Shown one piece after another: positions 1 to 9,749 of a stretch of 64,000 nucleotides of DNA. Location: the NCBI GenBank assembly GCA_025210375.1, contig JAOASB010000022.1, positions 96,125 through 160,124 on the forward strand, given 5' to 3'. The notes beneath the pieces are model-generated. The model had not been told where the DNA came from and did not search any database. It was given only the letters and a program-made list of their open reading frames with translations. The translations under genes were made by a program, and so were the position numbers. Position 1 is the first letter of the stretch. Every line of letters begins with the position of its first letter. Origin of the DNA: Maledivibacter sp. (lineage in GTDB: Bacteria > Bacillota > Clostridia > Peptostreptococcales > Caminicellaceae).

Positions 1-1136
1 CCGTTGGTGATAATCCTAATAGACTTGAAAAGATATTTAAGGACGCCCTTGAGTTTTCAGATATCATTATAACCACTGGAGGCCTTGGCCCTACTCAAGA
101 TGATCTGACAAAAGAAATTATTTCAAAATCATTAGGAAGAGAACTGGTGTTTCATGAACCAACCTATAATAAAATAAAAGATTTTTTTGATAAACTTAAT
201 AGACAAATGACTAGTAATAATAAAAAGCAAGCATATGTACCAAAGCACAGTATAATATTAGAGAATAATAAGGGTACAGCCCCTGGTTTTATTGTGGAAG
301 CAGATAAAAAGATTGTGATTTCACTGCCAGGACCACCTAGAGAAATGAAGGGATTATTTTTTAATTCCGTCAAGCCCTATTTACTTGATAGGTCTAAATT
401 CAAGATAAAATCTAAAATGATTAAATTTTTTGGAATAGGTGAATCTAGTCTTGAAACTGCATTAGAAGATTTAATAACTAATCAGACTAACCCAACACTT
501 GCTACATATGCTAAGGATGGAGAATTATCCCTACGTATAACCTCTAGGGGAGTAACAGAGGAAGAAAATGATTTATTTTTGAAACCTGTTATCGATGAAG
601 TTGAAAATAGATTAGGACGAAAAATATATAGCTATGATGATGAGAGCTTAGAAGAAGTTGTTGCTAATATGCTTATAAGTAATGATATAACTATTTCCTT
701 CGCTGAATCATGTACAGGTGGATTATTAGCTGCAAAGCTTACCTCTATATCGGGTATTTCAAGGGTACTGGATAGAGGAATAGTAACCTATAGCAATAAT
801 GCAAAAATCCAGGAATTAAATGTGGATGAGGATATTCTAGAAAAGCATGGGGCGGTAAGTGAAGAGACTGCAGCTGCTATGGCTAATGGACTAAAGAATA
901 TAACAAAAAGTGATATTTGCGTATCAATAACTGGGATTGCAGGGCCAACGGGGGGAACTACTGAAAAACCAGTTGGTTTAGTATATATTGGTGTAGCTAC
1001 TGATGGTAATACCTTTGTAAAAAAGCTTAATTTAAATGGGGATAGAAATAGAATTAGGAATTATACTGCATTGGCAGCACTAGACTTAATTAGAAAAACC
1101 ATAAATAAAGATAAAATTCAAAATAAAAATTCATAA
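1..1136 (+). CDS. cinA: CinA, competence/damage-inducible protein with PncC domain (5' end outside window)
   Basis: The reading frame is open from base 3 to the stop at 1136, so the gene begins before the window. The first visible part carries the MoaB/MogA-like (COG1058) motif TTGGLGPTQDD; the C-terminal half starts at the FAESCTGG motif of the PncC nicotinamide-nucleotide amidase domain and contains SITGIAGPTGG. In the CinA family the N-terminal domain hydrolyses ADP-ribose-type substrates and the C-terminal domain deamidates nicotinamide mononucleotide in pyridine-nucleotide salvage. It lies directly upstream of recA, the usual order in Firmicutes. A GTG at 147 is internal, not the start. 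Confidence 0.95.
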   Translation, partial: VGDNPNRLEKIFKDALEFSDIIITTGGLGPTQDDLTKEIISKSLGRELVFHEPTYNKIKDFFDKLNRQMTSNNKKQAYVPKHSIILENNKGTAPGFIVEADKKIVISLPGPPREMKGLFFNSVKPYLLDRSKFKIKSKMIKFFGIGESSLETALEDLITNQTNPTLATYAKDGELSLRITSRGVTEEENDLFLKPVIDEVENRLGRKIYSYDDESLEEVVANMLISNDITISFAESCTGGLLAAKLTSISGISRVLDRGIVTYSNNAKIQELNVDEDILEKHGAVSEETAAAMANGLKNITKSDICVSITGIAGPTGGTTEKPVGLVYIGVATDGNTFVKKLNLNGDRNRIRNYTALAALDLIRKTINKDKIQNKNS

Positions 1137-1142
1137 CTATAG

Positions 1143-1192
1143 TTGACCTACTAAATAAAGTTATGTATAATTAGTATATAGAACGTTTGTTC
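1143..1192 (+). promoter_or_regulatory. recA promoter with LexA (SOS) box
   Basis: TTGACC (1143-1148), a 17-nt spacer and TATAAT (1166-1171) form a near-consensus sigma-A promoter. Ten bases downstream, GAACGTTTGTTC (1181-1192) is a perfect palindrome matching the Firmicute LexA/DinR box GAAC-N4-GTTC. Placed over the expected start site, it would block recA transcription until LexA is cleaved. The following leader to recA is about 180 nt. Confidence 0.88.
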
Positions 1193-1223
1193 GCGAAGAA
1201 GAAAGGTAGGTGAAGACCAGATA

Positions 1224-1316
1224 TATGGAGTTCAATTAAAAAGGCTTTATTTATACATCATGATTATTAATGGGATAGGAATATGTATAGATTAAAGGTT
1301 TTATTTGAATCTCCAT
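1224..1316. repeat. MITE-like imperfect inverted repeat in recA leader (family 2)
   Basis: The left arm begins TATGGAGTTCAATTAAAAAG and ends near TTTATACAT; the reverse complement of the right arm begins ATGGAGATTCAAATAAAACC and ends near CTATACATA. The arms are alike over about 38 bases and resemble the ends of the repeats at 9629-9731 and 60118-60221. It lies wholly in the untranslated leader of recA. It is more diverged than the other copies. Confidence 0.45.
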
Positions 1317-1361
1317 CAATAACTACTTTTGTTCTTATTATAAAAAGGGGTTATTGGTGTT

Positions 1362-2417
1362 GTGTCTGGGGATGATATGAGCGAAAAAAATAAGGCTTTA
1401 GATGCTGTTTTAGGTCAGATTGAAAGACAATTTGGTAAGGGATCTATAATGAAACTTGGTGACGATTCAACTAGACTAAATATAGAAAGTATATCAACAG
1501 GGGCTATAGAATTAGATATTGCTTTGGGGATAGGCGGAGTGCCTAGGGGAAGAATCATAGAAGTTTACGGACCAGAATCTTCAGGTAAAACTACTGTTGC
1601 CCTTCACATTATAGCTGAAGCTCAACGTAAGGGAGGGACAGCAGCCTTTGTGGATGCTGAGCATGCCCTTGACCCAGTATATTGTAAGAGCTTAGGGGTT
1701 GATATTGATAATCTCATAGTATCCCAGCCCGATACTGGAGAACAAGCCTTAGAGATTGTAGAGGCTTTAGTAAGAAGTGGTGCTGTTGACGTAATCGTTA
1801 TTGACTCAGTTGCTGCCCTCGTACCTAAGGCTGAAATTGCTGGAGAAATGGGAGATAGCCATGTTGGTTTACAAGCAAGACTCATGTCACAGGCTCTCAG
1901 AAAATTAACTGGTGTTATTAATAAATCTAAAACTTCTACAATATTTATCAATCAGTTAAGGGAAAAAGTAGGTATTATGTTCGGAAATCCAGAAACTACT
2001 ACAGGGGGTAGGGCATTAAAGTTCTATTCATCGGTTAGATTAGATGTTAGAAAAGTAGATATTATAAAACAGAACAATGAAATTATGGGAAATAGAACTA
2101 AGGTTAAAGTAGTTAAAAATAAGCTTGCTCCACCATTTAGACAAGCTGAATTCGATATAATGTATGGTAAAGGAATATCTAAGGAAGGTGGAGTGCTGGA
2201 TAGTGCTGTAAATGCTGAAATTGTTAAAAAGGCTGGTTCTTGGTATAGTTATAATGATAATAAATTAGGACAAGGCCGTGAGAATGTAAAACAATATTTA
2301 ATAGAGAATCCAGATTTGCTTTCAGAAATAAACTATAAGGTTAGAAAGCACTATGATTTACCCGTTGAAAATATTGAAAAACCAGAACCACAAGCTGCTA
2401 GTAAAGCTAAAGAATAG
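1362..2417 (+). CDS. recA: RecA recombinase
   Basis: 351 residues, normal for RecA. It binds single-stranded DNA, catalyses strand exchange and triggers LexA cleavage. Visible motifs are Walker A GPESSGKT, the VDAEHALDP segment, Walker [11 protein letters not shown], and the DNA-binding loop region [11 protein letters not shown] followed by [14 protein letters not shown]. The GTG at 1362 has AAAAGGGG nine bases upstream; an ATG at 1377 (MSEKNKAL...) preceded by GGGGATGAT is an equally good start and gives 346 residues. A LexA-box promoter lies upstream and a strong terminator follows at once, so it is probably monocistronic. Confidence 0.97.
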   Translation: MSGDDMSEKNKALDAVLGQIERQFGKGSIMKLGDDSTRLNIESISTGAIELDIALGIGGVPRGRIIEVYGPESSGKTTVALHIIAEAQRKGGTAAFVDAEHALDPVYCKSLGVDIDNLIVSQPDTGEQALEIVEALVRSGAVDVIVIDSVAALVPKAEIAGEMGDSHVGLQARLMSQALRKLTGVINKSKTSTIFINQLREKVGIMFGNPETTTGGRALKFYSSVRLDVRKVDIIKQNNEIMGNRTKVKVVKNKLAPPFRQAEFDIMYGKGISKEGGVLDSAVNAEIVKKAGSWYSYNDNKLGQGRENVKQYLIENPDLLSEINYKVRKHYDLPVENIEKPEPQAASKAKE

Positions 2418-2426
2418 TAAAAATAT

Positions 2427-2454
2427 AAGAGTCCGATAAATTTATCGGGCTCTT
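2427..2454 (+). terminator. recA terminator
   Basis: A 14-bp stem with one G-T pair (AAGAGTCCGATAAA pairing with TTTATCGGGCTCTT) starts 10 bases after the recA stop and is followed by a T-rich stretch. Confidence 0.85.
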
Positions 2455-2460
2455 ATTGTA

Positions 2461-2929
2461 TATTATAACCCTTAGTATAGAATCTCGAAAGAATTTACTT
2501 ATACTTTAGAAAAATCAATTAATCTTGACAGTAATTTGAAAAAGATATAAAATTAAAAAAGAAACACGGTAAAGTATCATTTCCATGATTCATTCCCTTT
2601 TATTAGATTGTAAGGTCATAGGATCGACAGTTTTTGTTTATATTTTGATTTTAAATCATTTAATAAGGTGAAATAAGGTCAAACTAAGGGGCAAGATTGC
2701 CCTAACTAATTTTATTAAAATTATTGCTTTTATATTTTAAATTATATGTTTAAGAAAATATAGATAAACAACTTTAAAACTTAATAAGTTTTCAAATAAT
2801 TTATTAGCCTTCATTATTTCATTAAAATTCAACTTATATTTTTAGTGTTGATTATCTATAATCGAAAATGTCTATTTCTAGCTTAAACAATATAAAATTA
2901 AAAAAGTTAATAACAACAAAATATGGGAG
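2461..2929. other. A+T-rich gap between recA and rny
   Basis: About 470 bases with no credible ORF on either strand. It holds the rny leader and ends in the very strong ribosome binding site GGGAGGTGAGG. I see no riboswitch consensus or dispersed repeat here. Confidence 0.6.
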
Positions 2930-4483
2930 GTGAGGTCTATTAACGAATATTTACCTGTAGTTTTATCAATTGCCATTTCAGCCCCAGCGGGTTTTGGAAT
3001 TGGATATATATTGAGAAAAATGACTGCTGAAAAAATAATAGGTAGTGCTGAACAAAAAGCTGAGTTAATAGTTTTTGAGGCAAATAAAGATGCTGATACT
3101 AGGAAGAAAGAAATACTCCTTGAAGCCAAAGAAGAGGTTCATAAGTTAAGGTATGAGCAAGAAAGGGAAAATAGGGATAGAAGAAACGAACTTCAAAGGT
3201 TGGAAAGAAGATTACTTCAAAAAGAAGAAACTCTTGATAGAAAGTCTGACAATCTTGAGAAGAAAGAAGATTATTTAAATAGATCAAACAAAGAGATTAC
3301 TAAAAAAGAGGAAATGATTGAAAATCTTTATCAAAAGCAGCTTCAAGAGCTTGAGAGAATATCTGGTCTTACAACTGAACAAGCAAAACAAATATTACTT
3401 AGCGATATTGAAAAAGAAGTTAAGCATGATGCAGTAGTGATGATTAAGGATGTAGTAAATAAAGCTAAAGAAGACGCTAATAAAACAGCTACAGAAATTA
3501 TAGCTTATGCTGTTCAAAAATGTGCAGCTGATTATGTTGCTGAGTCGACAGTTTCTGTTGTAAGTTTACCTAATGATGAAATGAAGGGGAGAATTATTGG
3601 TCGAGAAGGTAGAAATATTAGGGCTTTAGAGACATTAACTGGAGTTGATTTAATCATTGACGATACTCCTGAAGCCGTTATTTTATCATCCTTTGACCCA
3701 ATAAGAAGAGAAGTAGCAAGGGTAGCCCTTGAAAAACTTATTATAGATGGAAGGATACACCCAGCTAGAATCGAGGAAATGGTTGAAAAGGCAAGAAAAG
3801 AAATAAATAATCACATTAAAGAGGAAGGCGAAAAAGCAACATTTGATTTAGGAATTCATAATCTTCATCCTGAATTAGTGAAGTTACTTGGACGCTTAAA
3901 ATATAGAACTAGTTATGGACAAAATGTTCTACAACATTCTATAGAAGTTTCATACTTAGCAGGTTTAATGGCTGCTGAATTAGGTGTAGATGTTAAAATT
4001 GCTAAACGTGCTGGTTTACTCCATGATATCGGTAAGGCCGTTGACCATGAAGTAGAAGGTACTCATGTTGAGATAGGTATAAACTTACTTCGAAGATATA
4101 GAGAAACAAAGGAAGTTATTCATGCCATGTCTACCCATCATGGTGATTATGACCCAGAAACAATTGAAGCAGTATTGGTAACTGCTGCAGACGCAATTTC
4201 CGCAGCTAGACCAGGTGCTAGAAGAGAAACCTTAGAGACCTATATAAAACGTCTTGAAAAGTTAGAGAATATTGCTAATTCCTATGAAGGAATAGAAAAA
4301 GCATTTGCTATTCAGGCTGGTAGAGAAATCAGAATTATGGTCAAGCCTGAAGATATATCTGATGACAATATGGTATTATTGGCTAGAGAAATAAGTAAGA
4401 GAGTTGAAAATGAGCTTGAATATCCTGGCCAAATCAAAGTAAACGTTATTAGAGAAACTAGAGCTATAGATTATGCAAAATAA
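2930..4483 (+). CDS. rny: Ribonuclease Y
   Basis: 517 residues, the family's usual length. RNase Y is the membrane-anchored endoribonuclease that starts mRNA decay in Firmicutes. Order: an N-terminal membrane segment (about residues 5-25), a long charged coiled coil (about 30-200), a KH RNA-binding domain with [15 protein letters not shown], and an HD domain with [12 protein letters not shown] and a later STHHGD. The start is odd: the GTG at 2930 lies inside the GGAGGTGAG ribosome binding site, while an in-frame ATT at 2939 stands at the right distance from it. The stop codon lies inside a very long perfect palindrome. Confidence 0.95.
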   Translation: MRSINEYLPVVLSIAISAPAGFGIGYILRKMTAEKIIGSAEQKAELIVFEANKDADTRKKEILLEAKEEVHKLRYEQERENRDRRNELQRLERRLLQKEETLDRKSDNLEKKEDYLNRSNKEITKKEEMIENLYQKQLQELERISGLTTEQAKQILLSDIEKEVKHDAVVMIKDVVNKAKEDANKTATEIIAYAVQKCAADYVAESTVSVVSLPNDEMKGRIIGREGRNIRALETLTGVDLIIDDTPEAVILSSFDPIRREVARVALEKLIIDGRIHPARIEEMVEKARKEINNHIKEEGEKATFDLGIHNLHPELVKLLGRLKYRTSYGQNVLQHSIEVSYLAGLMAAELGVDVKIAKRAGLLHDIGKAVDHEVEGTHVEIGINLLRRYRETKEVIHAMSTHHGDYDPETIEAVLVTAADAISAARPGARRETLETYIKRLEKLENIANSYEGIEKAFAIQAGREIRIMVKPEDISDDNMVLLAREISKRVENELEYPGQIKVNVIRETRAIDYAK

Positions 4484-4531
4484 AAATAAAGAAGCTATCC
4501 TAGGATAGCTTCTTTATTTTTATTTTGCATA
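4472..4531 (+). terminator. rny terminator: about 29-bp perfect arms with a 2-base centre
   Basis: The left arm (4472-4500) and right arm (4503-4531) are perfect reverse complements around the central TA. The left arm includes the last two codons and stop of rny. The core GAAGCTATCC/GGATAGCTTC is followed by T-rich sequence, so it should terminate on both strands. Confidence 0.85.
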
Positions 4532-4738
4532 TAAATTTTAAAAATTCAAATCAAATTGAAATTTAAAGAAAGTTTTTAATTTATATAAATATCTAGGAGG
4601 ATTTTTTTTATTTTTGTAGAATACTAGTAATAAGTGGAAAACTATAAAATATTTAACTCATTAGTTATTTATATGTCTGTGGGTTAATAATCAATCAAAA
4701 CACTATTTAATCAAAATTCCTAAAGGGGGCTTTAATCG

Positions 4739-4999
4739 ATGGAGGTATTAAAGGTATCAGCAAAATCAAATCCAAATTCAGTTGCAGGAGCGTTAGCAGG
4801 TGTTCTTAGAGAACGAGGAGCTGCCGAAATTCAAGCTATTGGCGCAGGGGCTCTAAATCAAGCAGTAAAAGCAGTTGCAATTGCTAGAGGATTCGTTGCT
4901 CCTAGTGGTATGGATCTAATTTGTATCCCGGCTTTTACAGACATTGAAATTGATGGTGAAGAAAGAACTGCTATCAAGCTTATTGTACAACCCAGATAG
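4739..4999 (+). CDS. spoVS: Stage V sporulation protein S
   Basis: 86 residues, the standard SpoVS length, with the highly conserved body MEVLKVSAKSNPNSVAGALA and an alanine- and glycine-rich middle. SpoVS is a small Alba-fold-like protein needed for late spore-coat assembly and dehydration in Bacillus; its exact biochemical role is not settled. The ATG at 4739 follows AAAGGGGG. Location after rny is conserved in spore-formers. A terminator follows closely, so it is a single-gene unit. Confidence 0.95.
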   Translation: MEVLKVSAKSNPNSVAGALAGVLRERGAAEIQAIGAGALNQAVKAVAIARGFVAPSGMDLICIPAFTDIEIDGEERTAIKLIVQPR

Positions 5000-5015
5000 A
5001 GGAAACGATTCCACT

Positions 5016-5045
5016 AAAACCTGCTGATATTGAGCAGGTTTTTTT
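5016..5045 (+). terminator. spoVS terminator
   Basis: AACCTGCT pairs with AGCAGGTT around a 7-base loop and is followed by a run of seven T residues. Confidence 0.9.
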
Positions 5046-5064
5046 ATATGTACATTTCTTTATT

Positions 5065-5125
5065 GAGTAAATTGCATAAATATTTTCTATAAAAACCATC
5101 TACCTAAGAGTTATGCAATTTACTC
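5065..5125 (+). repeat. MITE-like repeat family 1, short copy A
   Basis: 61 bp with perfect 15-bp terminal inverted repeats: GAGTAAATTGCATAA at the left and its reverse complement TTATGCAATTTACTC at the right. The inside (TATAAAAACCATCTAC...) resembles the left part of the full-length copy at 5192-5350, so it appears to be an internally deleted member. No ORF. Confidence 0.75.
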
Positions 5126-5191
5126 TTGCAATTTCCCCTACTTATAAGGAATAAAAAAATATACTTAGCACAAATAATAATCTTAGGTATA

Positions 5192-5350
5192 GAGGAAATT
5201 GAATAATTACTTTCTGTAAAAACCATGTACTACATGTAGTTTTAAAATCCTTAAAGCTATACCATCAAATATGCTTATATCTTAAGCAATTAAATATAGG
5301 ATGATATTCCCATATGCAACCTAGCCAAGTAAGAGTTATGCAATTTCCTC
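5192..5350 (+). repeat. MITE-like repeat family 1, full-length copy B
   Basis: 159 bp. The left end is GAGGAAATTGAATAA and the right end TTATGCAATTTCCTC, 15-bp terminal inverted repeats with one mismatch, extended outward by TATA on both sides. The interior from about 5243 (AAAATCCTTAAAGCTATACC onward) is almost identical to 63861-64000. No ORF, so movement would need a transposase in trans. Confidence 0.85.
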
Positions 5351-5436
5351 TATAGATAATCAGCATTGGCACTTAAAATAAATCTCATGGAAAATGATTA
5401 AGACCTTTACATTTTTTTATTTTCAATTTATTATAT

Positions 5437-5465
5437 TTGTTATTTTATGCTATATAATGTATAAT
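5437..5465 (+). promoter_or_regulatory. Probable purB promoter
   Basis: TTGTTA (5437-5442), a 17-nt spacer and TATAAT (5460-5465) lie about 225 bases before the purB start. The remaining leader shows no purine-riboswitch core, and the ORF that can be drawn across it has no ribosome binding site. Confidence 0.5.
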
Positions 5466-5689
5466 ACTATATGGAAAGTACGAACATTATTTTATGATTT
5501 AACCCAAATTATTCATATGAAATGTAAAACTCTGCTACTTCCTTTTGTCTCTAAGATATTCATCAAATCCTTGAGTTATCGACTTGGTATACCTTCGGAT
5601 TTCCTAATGGACTTAGAAACAAAACTAATTGCATGTTTTCAGACTTCCTATAAATAATCGGGGTTACAATAAATGTAAGGAGTGATCTA

Positions 5690-7120
5690 GTGACATCTTT
5701 ATATGAAAATCCCCTAATATCTAGATATTCAAGTGAAGAAATGTTAAAAATCTTTTCTCCCGACACTAAATTTAGGACATGGAGAAGGCTGTGGATAGCC
5801 CTAGCCGAGGCAGAAAAGGAATTAGGACTTCCAATAAGTGAAGAACAAATCGAAGAAATGAAGGAATATAAGGATCAAATTAATTATGATGTTGCAAAAG
5901 AAATGGAAAAGAAAACAAGACATGATGTTATGTCCCATGTTCATGCATATGGTGAACAATGCCCTAAGGCAAGGGGGATTATCCACCTAGGTGCGACCAG
6001 TGCATTTGTTGGAGACAATACTGATCTAATTGTGATGCATGATGCCCTAAAAATTGTTCGAAGAAAATTAATTAACTGCATAGATAGATTAGCTAATTTC
6101 GCTTATGAATATAGAAGTATGCCTACACTAGGTTTTACCCATTTTCAACCTGCTCAATTAACCACTGTAGGAAAAAGAGCTACACTTTGGCTTATGGATT
6201 TACTTCTAGATTTAGAAGAGGTAGAGACTCTTATTTCTAAAATGATGATTAGAGGTGTAAAGGGTACTACAGGTACTCAAGCAAGCTACCTAAAGCTTTT
6301 TGATGGTGACCACGGAAAAGTTAAGGAGTTAGATAAACTAGTAGCTAAAAAGCTAGGTTTTGAAAAAACTTTCCCTGTATCGGGTCAAACCTATGCTAGA
6401 AAATATGATTATAAGATACTATCTGTATTAAGTGGAATTGCACAAAGTTTACATAAGATGACTAATGATACTCGTTTGCTTCAGCATCTGAAGGAAGTAG
6501 AAGAGCCCTTTGGTAAAAATCAAATAGGTTCATCGGCTATGGCATATAAAAGAAATCCTATGAGAAGTGAAAGAATTGCTTCCTTAGCAAGGTATGTTAT
6601 TGCAAATGCACAAAATCCAGCAAATACTGCTGCAACTCAATGGTTTGAAAGAACCTTAGATGATTCAGCTAATAGAAGACTTTCTATACCAGAATGCTTT
6701 TTATGCATAGACTCAATATTAGAAATAGCAATAAATATAAGCTCAAATTTAGTAGTATATCCGAAGGTTATAGAAAAACGTCTAAGGGAAGAATTACCCT
6801 TTATGGCTACAGAAAATATATTGATGGAGGCCGTAAAAAAAGGTGGAGATAGACAAGAACTTCATGAAAAGATAAGAGTACACTCAATGGCTGCTGGAAG
6901 GGTAGTGAAAGAGGAAGGTAAGGAAAATGATCTTTTATCTAGAATAGCTAAGGATGATGCTTTTAACCTTACGTTGGATGAGATAAATGGATTACTAGAT
7001 CCAACGCTATTTATAGGTAGATCACCTGAGCAAGTAGAAGAATTCATAAAAGAACATATTAAGCCTATTTTAGACGTAAATAAGGATATACTAGGTGTGA
7101 ATGTTGAGCTTAAGGTTTAA
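5690..7120 (+). CDS. purB: Adenylosuccinate lyase
   Basis: 476 residues of the fumarase/aspartase superfamily. It cleaves SAICAR to AICAR and adenylosuccinate to AMP, both in purine synthesis. Visible are the signature [14 protein letters not shown] (flexible catalytic loop), [11 protein letters not shown] and [12 protein letters not shown] in the substrate-binding regions, and GFTHFQPAQ. Start is GTG at 5690 preceded by AAGGAGTGA. It stands alone, away from other pur genes, with a terminator after it. Confidence 0.95.
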   Translation: MTSLYENPLISRYSSEEMLKIFSPDTKFRTWRRLWIALAEAEKELGLPISEEQIEEMKEYKDQINYDVAKEMEKKTRHDVMSHVHAYGEQCPKARGIIHLGATSAFVGDNTDLIVMHDALKIVRRKLINCIDRLANFAYEYRSMPTLGFTHFQPAQLTTVGKRATLWLMDLLLDLEEVETLISKMMIRGVKGTTGTQASYLKLFDGDHGKVKELDKLVAKKLGFEKTFPVSGQTYARKYDYKILSVLSGIAQSLHKMTNDTRLLQHLKEVEEPFGKNQIGSSAMAYKRNPMRSERIASLARYVIANAQNPANTAATQWFERTLDDSANRRLSIPECFLCIDSILEIAINISSNLVVYPKVIEKRLREELPFMATENILMEAVKKGGDRQELHEKIRVHSMAAGRVVKEEGKENDLLSRIAKDDAFNLTLDEINGLLDPTLFIGRSPEQVEEFIKEHIKPILDVNKDILGVNVELKV

Positions 7121-7146
7121 AATAATTATGGCATATTTTTAGTAAT

Positions 7147-7188
7147 ATAACCCTTTAATCTATAATTTCCTATAGGTCAAAGGGTTAT
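7147..7188 (+). terminator. purB terminator (imperfect stem)
   Basis: TAACCCTTT pairs with AAAGGGTTA, extended by imperfect pairing of TCTATA with TATAGG, followed by TTATTTG. Confidence 0.6.
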
Positions 7189-7256
7189 TATTTGCATAGG
7201 TTGTATATACCCATGTCCAGGAAAAAATACTATTAGAAAAGGATAGGTGATGGGAA

Positions 7257-7751
7257 TTGATTATAGAAACAAAAAATCTAAAAATTAGTATAGTAGAAGA
7301 TAACGATATATTAAATATTCTTCAGGTATACAATTCAAATACAGAGTTTCTAGAGGCCCATATGGGAAAACAAAATGTAGATGTTATGTGGCTTGAAGAG
7401 GAAATAAAATCTATGAAGGAATCAGACTTTTATAGTTGTAAGATAGTACATAAAAAAACAAAAAAAATTATCGGTATACTTGATTTTACTTTAAAAGAAG
7501 AATGCTATTTGTCCTTGCTTATGCTACACAGTGAATCTAAAAATAAGGGTTATGGTAAGGAGATATATTCAAGATTTGAAGGTTATGCTAAAGACAATGC
7601 CTGTAAAACCATAAGAATTGATGTAGTTACTAATTATAATGATAATGTATTAAATTTCTGGAAAATGAATAATTTTAAAATAATAGATAATATAGAGTTG
7701 AATTGGACGGGAAAAATATTGCCAGCGGCTGTCATGAAAAAGTATTTATAA
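7257..7751 (+). CDS. GNAT-family N-acetyltransferase
   Basis: 164 residues. The acetyl-CoA binding region is seen at SESKNKGYGKEIYSRFEGYA (the Q/RxxGxG/A-type motif), followed by a typical C-terminal strand DVVTNYNDNVLNFWKMNNFK. GNAT enzymes move an acetyl group from acetyl-CoA to an amine; the substrate cannot be told from sequence. Start TTG at 7257 has AGGTGATGGGA upstream. It stands between purB and the signal peptidase gene without clear linkage. Confidence 0.8.
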   Translation: MIIETKNLKISIVEDNDILNILQVYNSNTEFLEAHMGKQNVDVMWLEEEIKSMKESDFYSCKIVHKKTKKIIGILDFTLKEECYLSLLMLHSESKNKGYGKEIYSRFEGYAKDNACKTIRIDVVTNYNDNVLNFWKMNNFKIIDNIELNWTGKILPAAVMKKYL

Positions 7752-7965
7752 AATATTTCTGTAAGTATCCACATTAAACAATTTATTTTTTACTACACAA
7801 GAGTTTAACCCCAAAATTTATTATATAGGGTAAAGACATTTGACCTTGTTGAGTATTAATAGAGGAAATGGGAAGTTTTTATGGAATTTATATTGGTATG
7901 TCCTTTTATATTGAGACAAGGACTATAAATTGGATTCTTAATTGGAGTCAAAGGAGTAGGATTAA

Positions 7966-8541
7966 ATGGGTGAAAACAATGAAAATAATAGGAAAGAAAA
8001 AAGCATAAAAACAGAAATCATAGCATGGATTAAAGAAATAGTAATATCAGTGATAGTTGCTTTATTAATTACAAATTTTATGTTTACACATATAATCGTA
8101 CCAACGCCCTCAATGGCACCTACAATTGAGTGTAATGATCACTTTATGATAAATAAGCTACCTATGTATTATAGGAATCCACAAAGAGGAGAAATCGTGG
8201 TATTCCATGGGGAAGAAAAAGAACTTGTAAAAAGAGTGGTGGGACTTCCAGAGGAAGTAATAGATATAAAGGATGGTCATGTTTATATTAATGGAAATAA
8301 AATTGAGGAAGATTATTTAGTTGAAGGTATTATAACAAAGCCAGCTAAGCCCAAATATATTGATCCCGGTGTTGATATAAAATATCCCTATACAATACCC
8401 AAGGGAAGCTATTTTGTAATGGGTGATAATAGGGAAAATAGTAAGGATAGTAGATATATTGGTACCATAAAAAGAGAGAAAATATATGCCATAGCTAAGT
8501 TTAGAATATGGCCGTTAAATTCCATTGGAAATATCTATTAG
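7966..8541 (+). CDS. lepB: Signal peptidase I
   Basis: 191 residues, Sip-type length. One N-terminal membrane segment (about residues 25-45) is followed by the external S26 protease domain. Catalytic Ser49 lies in PTPSMAPTI and the general-base Lys89 in ELVKRVVGLP; the late box MGDNRENSKDSR (about 152-163) is intact. It removes signal peptides from exported proteins on the outer face of the membrane. ATG at 7966 follows AAAGGAGTAGG. The several lipoproteins in this window would instead use signal peptidase II. Confidence 0.93.
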   Translation: MGENNENNRKEKSIKTEIIAWIKEIVISVIVALLITNFMFTHIIVPTPSMAPTIECNDHFMINKLPMYYRNPQRGEIVVFHGEEKELVKRVVGLPEEVIDIKDGHVYINGNKIEEDYLVEGIITKPAKPKYIDPGVDIKYPYTIPKGSYFVMGDNRENSKDSRYIGTIKREKIYAIAKFRIWPLNSIGNIY

Positions 8542-8987
8542 GCTAGGGTAAGTACCGGGTTGTAATTAACCTTGAACTTAATTTGCCGAGAGAGCTAATG
8601 AAGAAATCAATTTCTAAAGTGATAAAATTATTGAATTAAAGGGGCAAATACAAGATATTCAATTATAGGTTAATAAATAGGAAGGTTACATAATATAATT
8701 AGAGTTAACTTATATGTTCTATATAGGATACAACTATATTCCGAGTTGTAATTAACTCTGAATATAAAAATATTATATCCAAACTATTTACTTTATTATT
8801 TAAATATATAAATTAATATAAAATTACTTATTTAACACTTAAAAGGAATTCTCTTTCTCAAAATAGAGTATTCAACTGGGGAATATATCTCAAAATATCC
8901 GATGTGTCTAGGGAATTTTAATGTGTATAAATTAACTGTTTAATTAGAATATCTATATAGGGAATATTAAATTAATATTTAGGGTAA
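8542..8987. other. Gene-free repeat-rich gap
   Basis: Holds two direct copies of a GTTGTAATTAAC core (near 8560 and 8744) and a segment at about 8682-8712 resembling 63218-63245. From about 8850 to 8965 it resembles the interior and right end of the family-2 repeat at 9629-9731 (TCAAAATAGAGTATT, GTGTATAAATTAA). No ORF of note. It appears to be layered, decayed repeats. Confidence 0.5.
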
Positions 8988-9038
8988 AACAATAGGCTAC
9001 ATAGTTGATAAAAATAATCAAAATGTAGCCTATTGTTA
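8988..9038 (-). terminator. Terminator of the MerR gene
   Basis: AACAATAGGCTACAT and ATGTAGCCTATTGTT are perfect 15-bp arms around a 19-base loop. On the minus strand the stem is followed by TTTTACCC, 20 bases past the MerR stop. Confidence 0.75.
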
Positions 9039-9056
9039 ATTTCCTTAAATTAGTTA

Positions 9057-9476
9057 CTATTTAGATTTTTCATAGGTGGAATAGCAATTTTTTGAATCAT
9101 GGATTTTTTCGGTTCCGGCTTCTAAGGCCTCATCGTAATACCGAATTTTGTAGTTGATTGTATCTAAATATTTTTGATATTCTCTCATTTGCTCTTCAAC
9201 AATTTCTTTTTGCTTAACAAAAGCTTCCCTACGTTTTTCAATAGTATTATCTCCCATTTGACACCATGTGATGTATTGCTTAATGTCTTTAATAGACATC
9301 CCAGTACTTTTCAAACAATTAATTATAGATAACCACGCTATATCACCATCTCTAAAATTTCTTAGTCCAGATTCAGTACGCTCAAGAAATGGTAATAATC
9401 CAGCCTTATCATAGTAACGAAGTGTATGAGGAGTTAATCCTGATATCTTTGCAGCTTCCCCAATGGTATATCCCAT
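9057..9476 (-). CDS. MerR-family transcriptional regulator
   Basis: 139 residues. The N-terminal winged helix MGYTIGEAAKISGLTPHTLRYYDKAGLLPF is classic MerR; a dimerising coiled coil (about 80-115) follows, then a short tail with one Cys (CYSTYEKSK). The type resembles regulators that sit beside aldo/keto reductases and respond to reactive aldehydes or electrophiles. The genes it controls are inferred from two promoters with the same dyad and 19-bp spacer, at 9514-9544 (reductase) and 12933-12963 (MATE pump). The ligand is unknown. Confidence 0.9.
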   Translation of the reverse strand: MGYTIGEAAKISGLTPHTLRYYDKAGLLPFLERTESGLRNFRDGDIAWLSIINCLKSTGMSIKDIKQYITWCQMGDNTIEKRREAFVKQKEIVEEQMREYQKYLDTINYKIRYYDEALEAGTEKIHDSKNCYSTYEKSK

Positions 9477-9513
9477 TTATTTTACCCCCTAAAATATAAA
9501 ATTAAAAAAAGTA

Positions 9514-9544
9514 TTGACTTAGAGTTCACTCTAAATGTTATCAT
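9514..9544 (+). promoter_or_regulatory. MerR-type promoter/operator of the aldo/keto reductase
   Basis: TTGACT (9514-9519) and TATCAT (9539-9544) are separated by 19 bases, the over-long spacer that MerR regulators compensate for by twisting the DNA. The spacer holds the dyad TTAGAGT-TC-ACTCTAA (9519-9534). It points to the reductase at 9750 and lies 38 bases from the divergent MerR start, so it can also give autoregulation. Confidence 0.88.
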
Positions 9545-9628
9545 GATTTTATAGTTAAAGAAATAGGTTTTTGTAAAAAGCTATTATAATAGAGTCAAAT
9601 CTACATAATATCATTAGGAAAAATAATT

Positions 9629-9731
9629 TATAGGGATTCCAGTCAAAACTTTAATTCACACATATCAAAACTCTCCCCAAAATGGAGTATTTCGATATGT
9701 ATAAATTAAGATTTACATTGAACTCTTTATA
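9629..9731. repeat. MITE-like repeat family 2, full copy
   Basis: 103 bp imperfect palindrome. Left end TATAGGGATTCCAGTCAAAA..., reverse complement of right end TATAAAGAGTTCAATGTAAA...; both continue to CTTTAATTCACACATATC / CTTAATTTATACATATC. No ORF. It lies between the MerR-type promoter and the ribosome binding site of the reductase, so it is transcribed as part of that leader. Confidence 0.7.
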
Positions 9732-9749
9732 TTAGGGAGGAAAGCAAAA

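Noticed and set aside
5394..5657. 87-residue ORF before purB
   Set aside because: No ribosome binding site, composition typical of translated A+T-rich leader, and it overlaps the purB promoter.
5466..5689. Purine riboswitch before purB
   Set aside because: The conserved loops of the guanine/adenine aptamer are not present.
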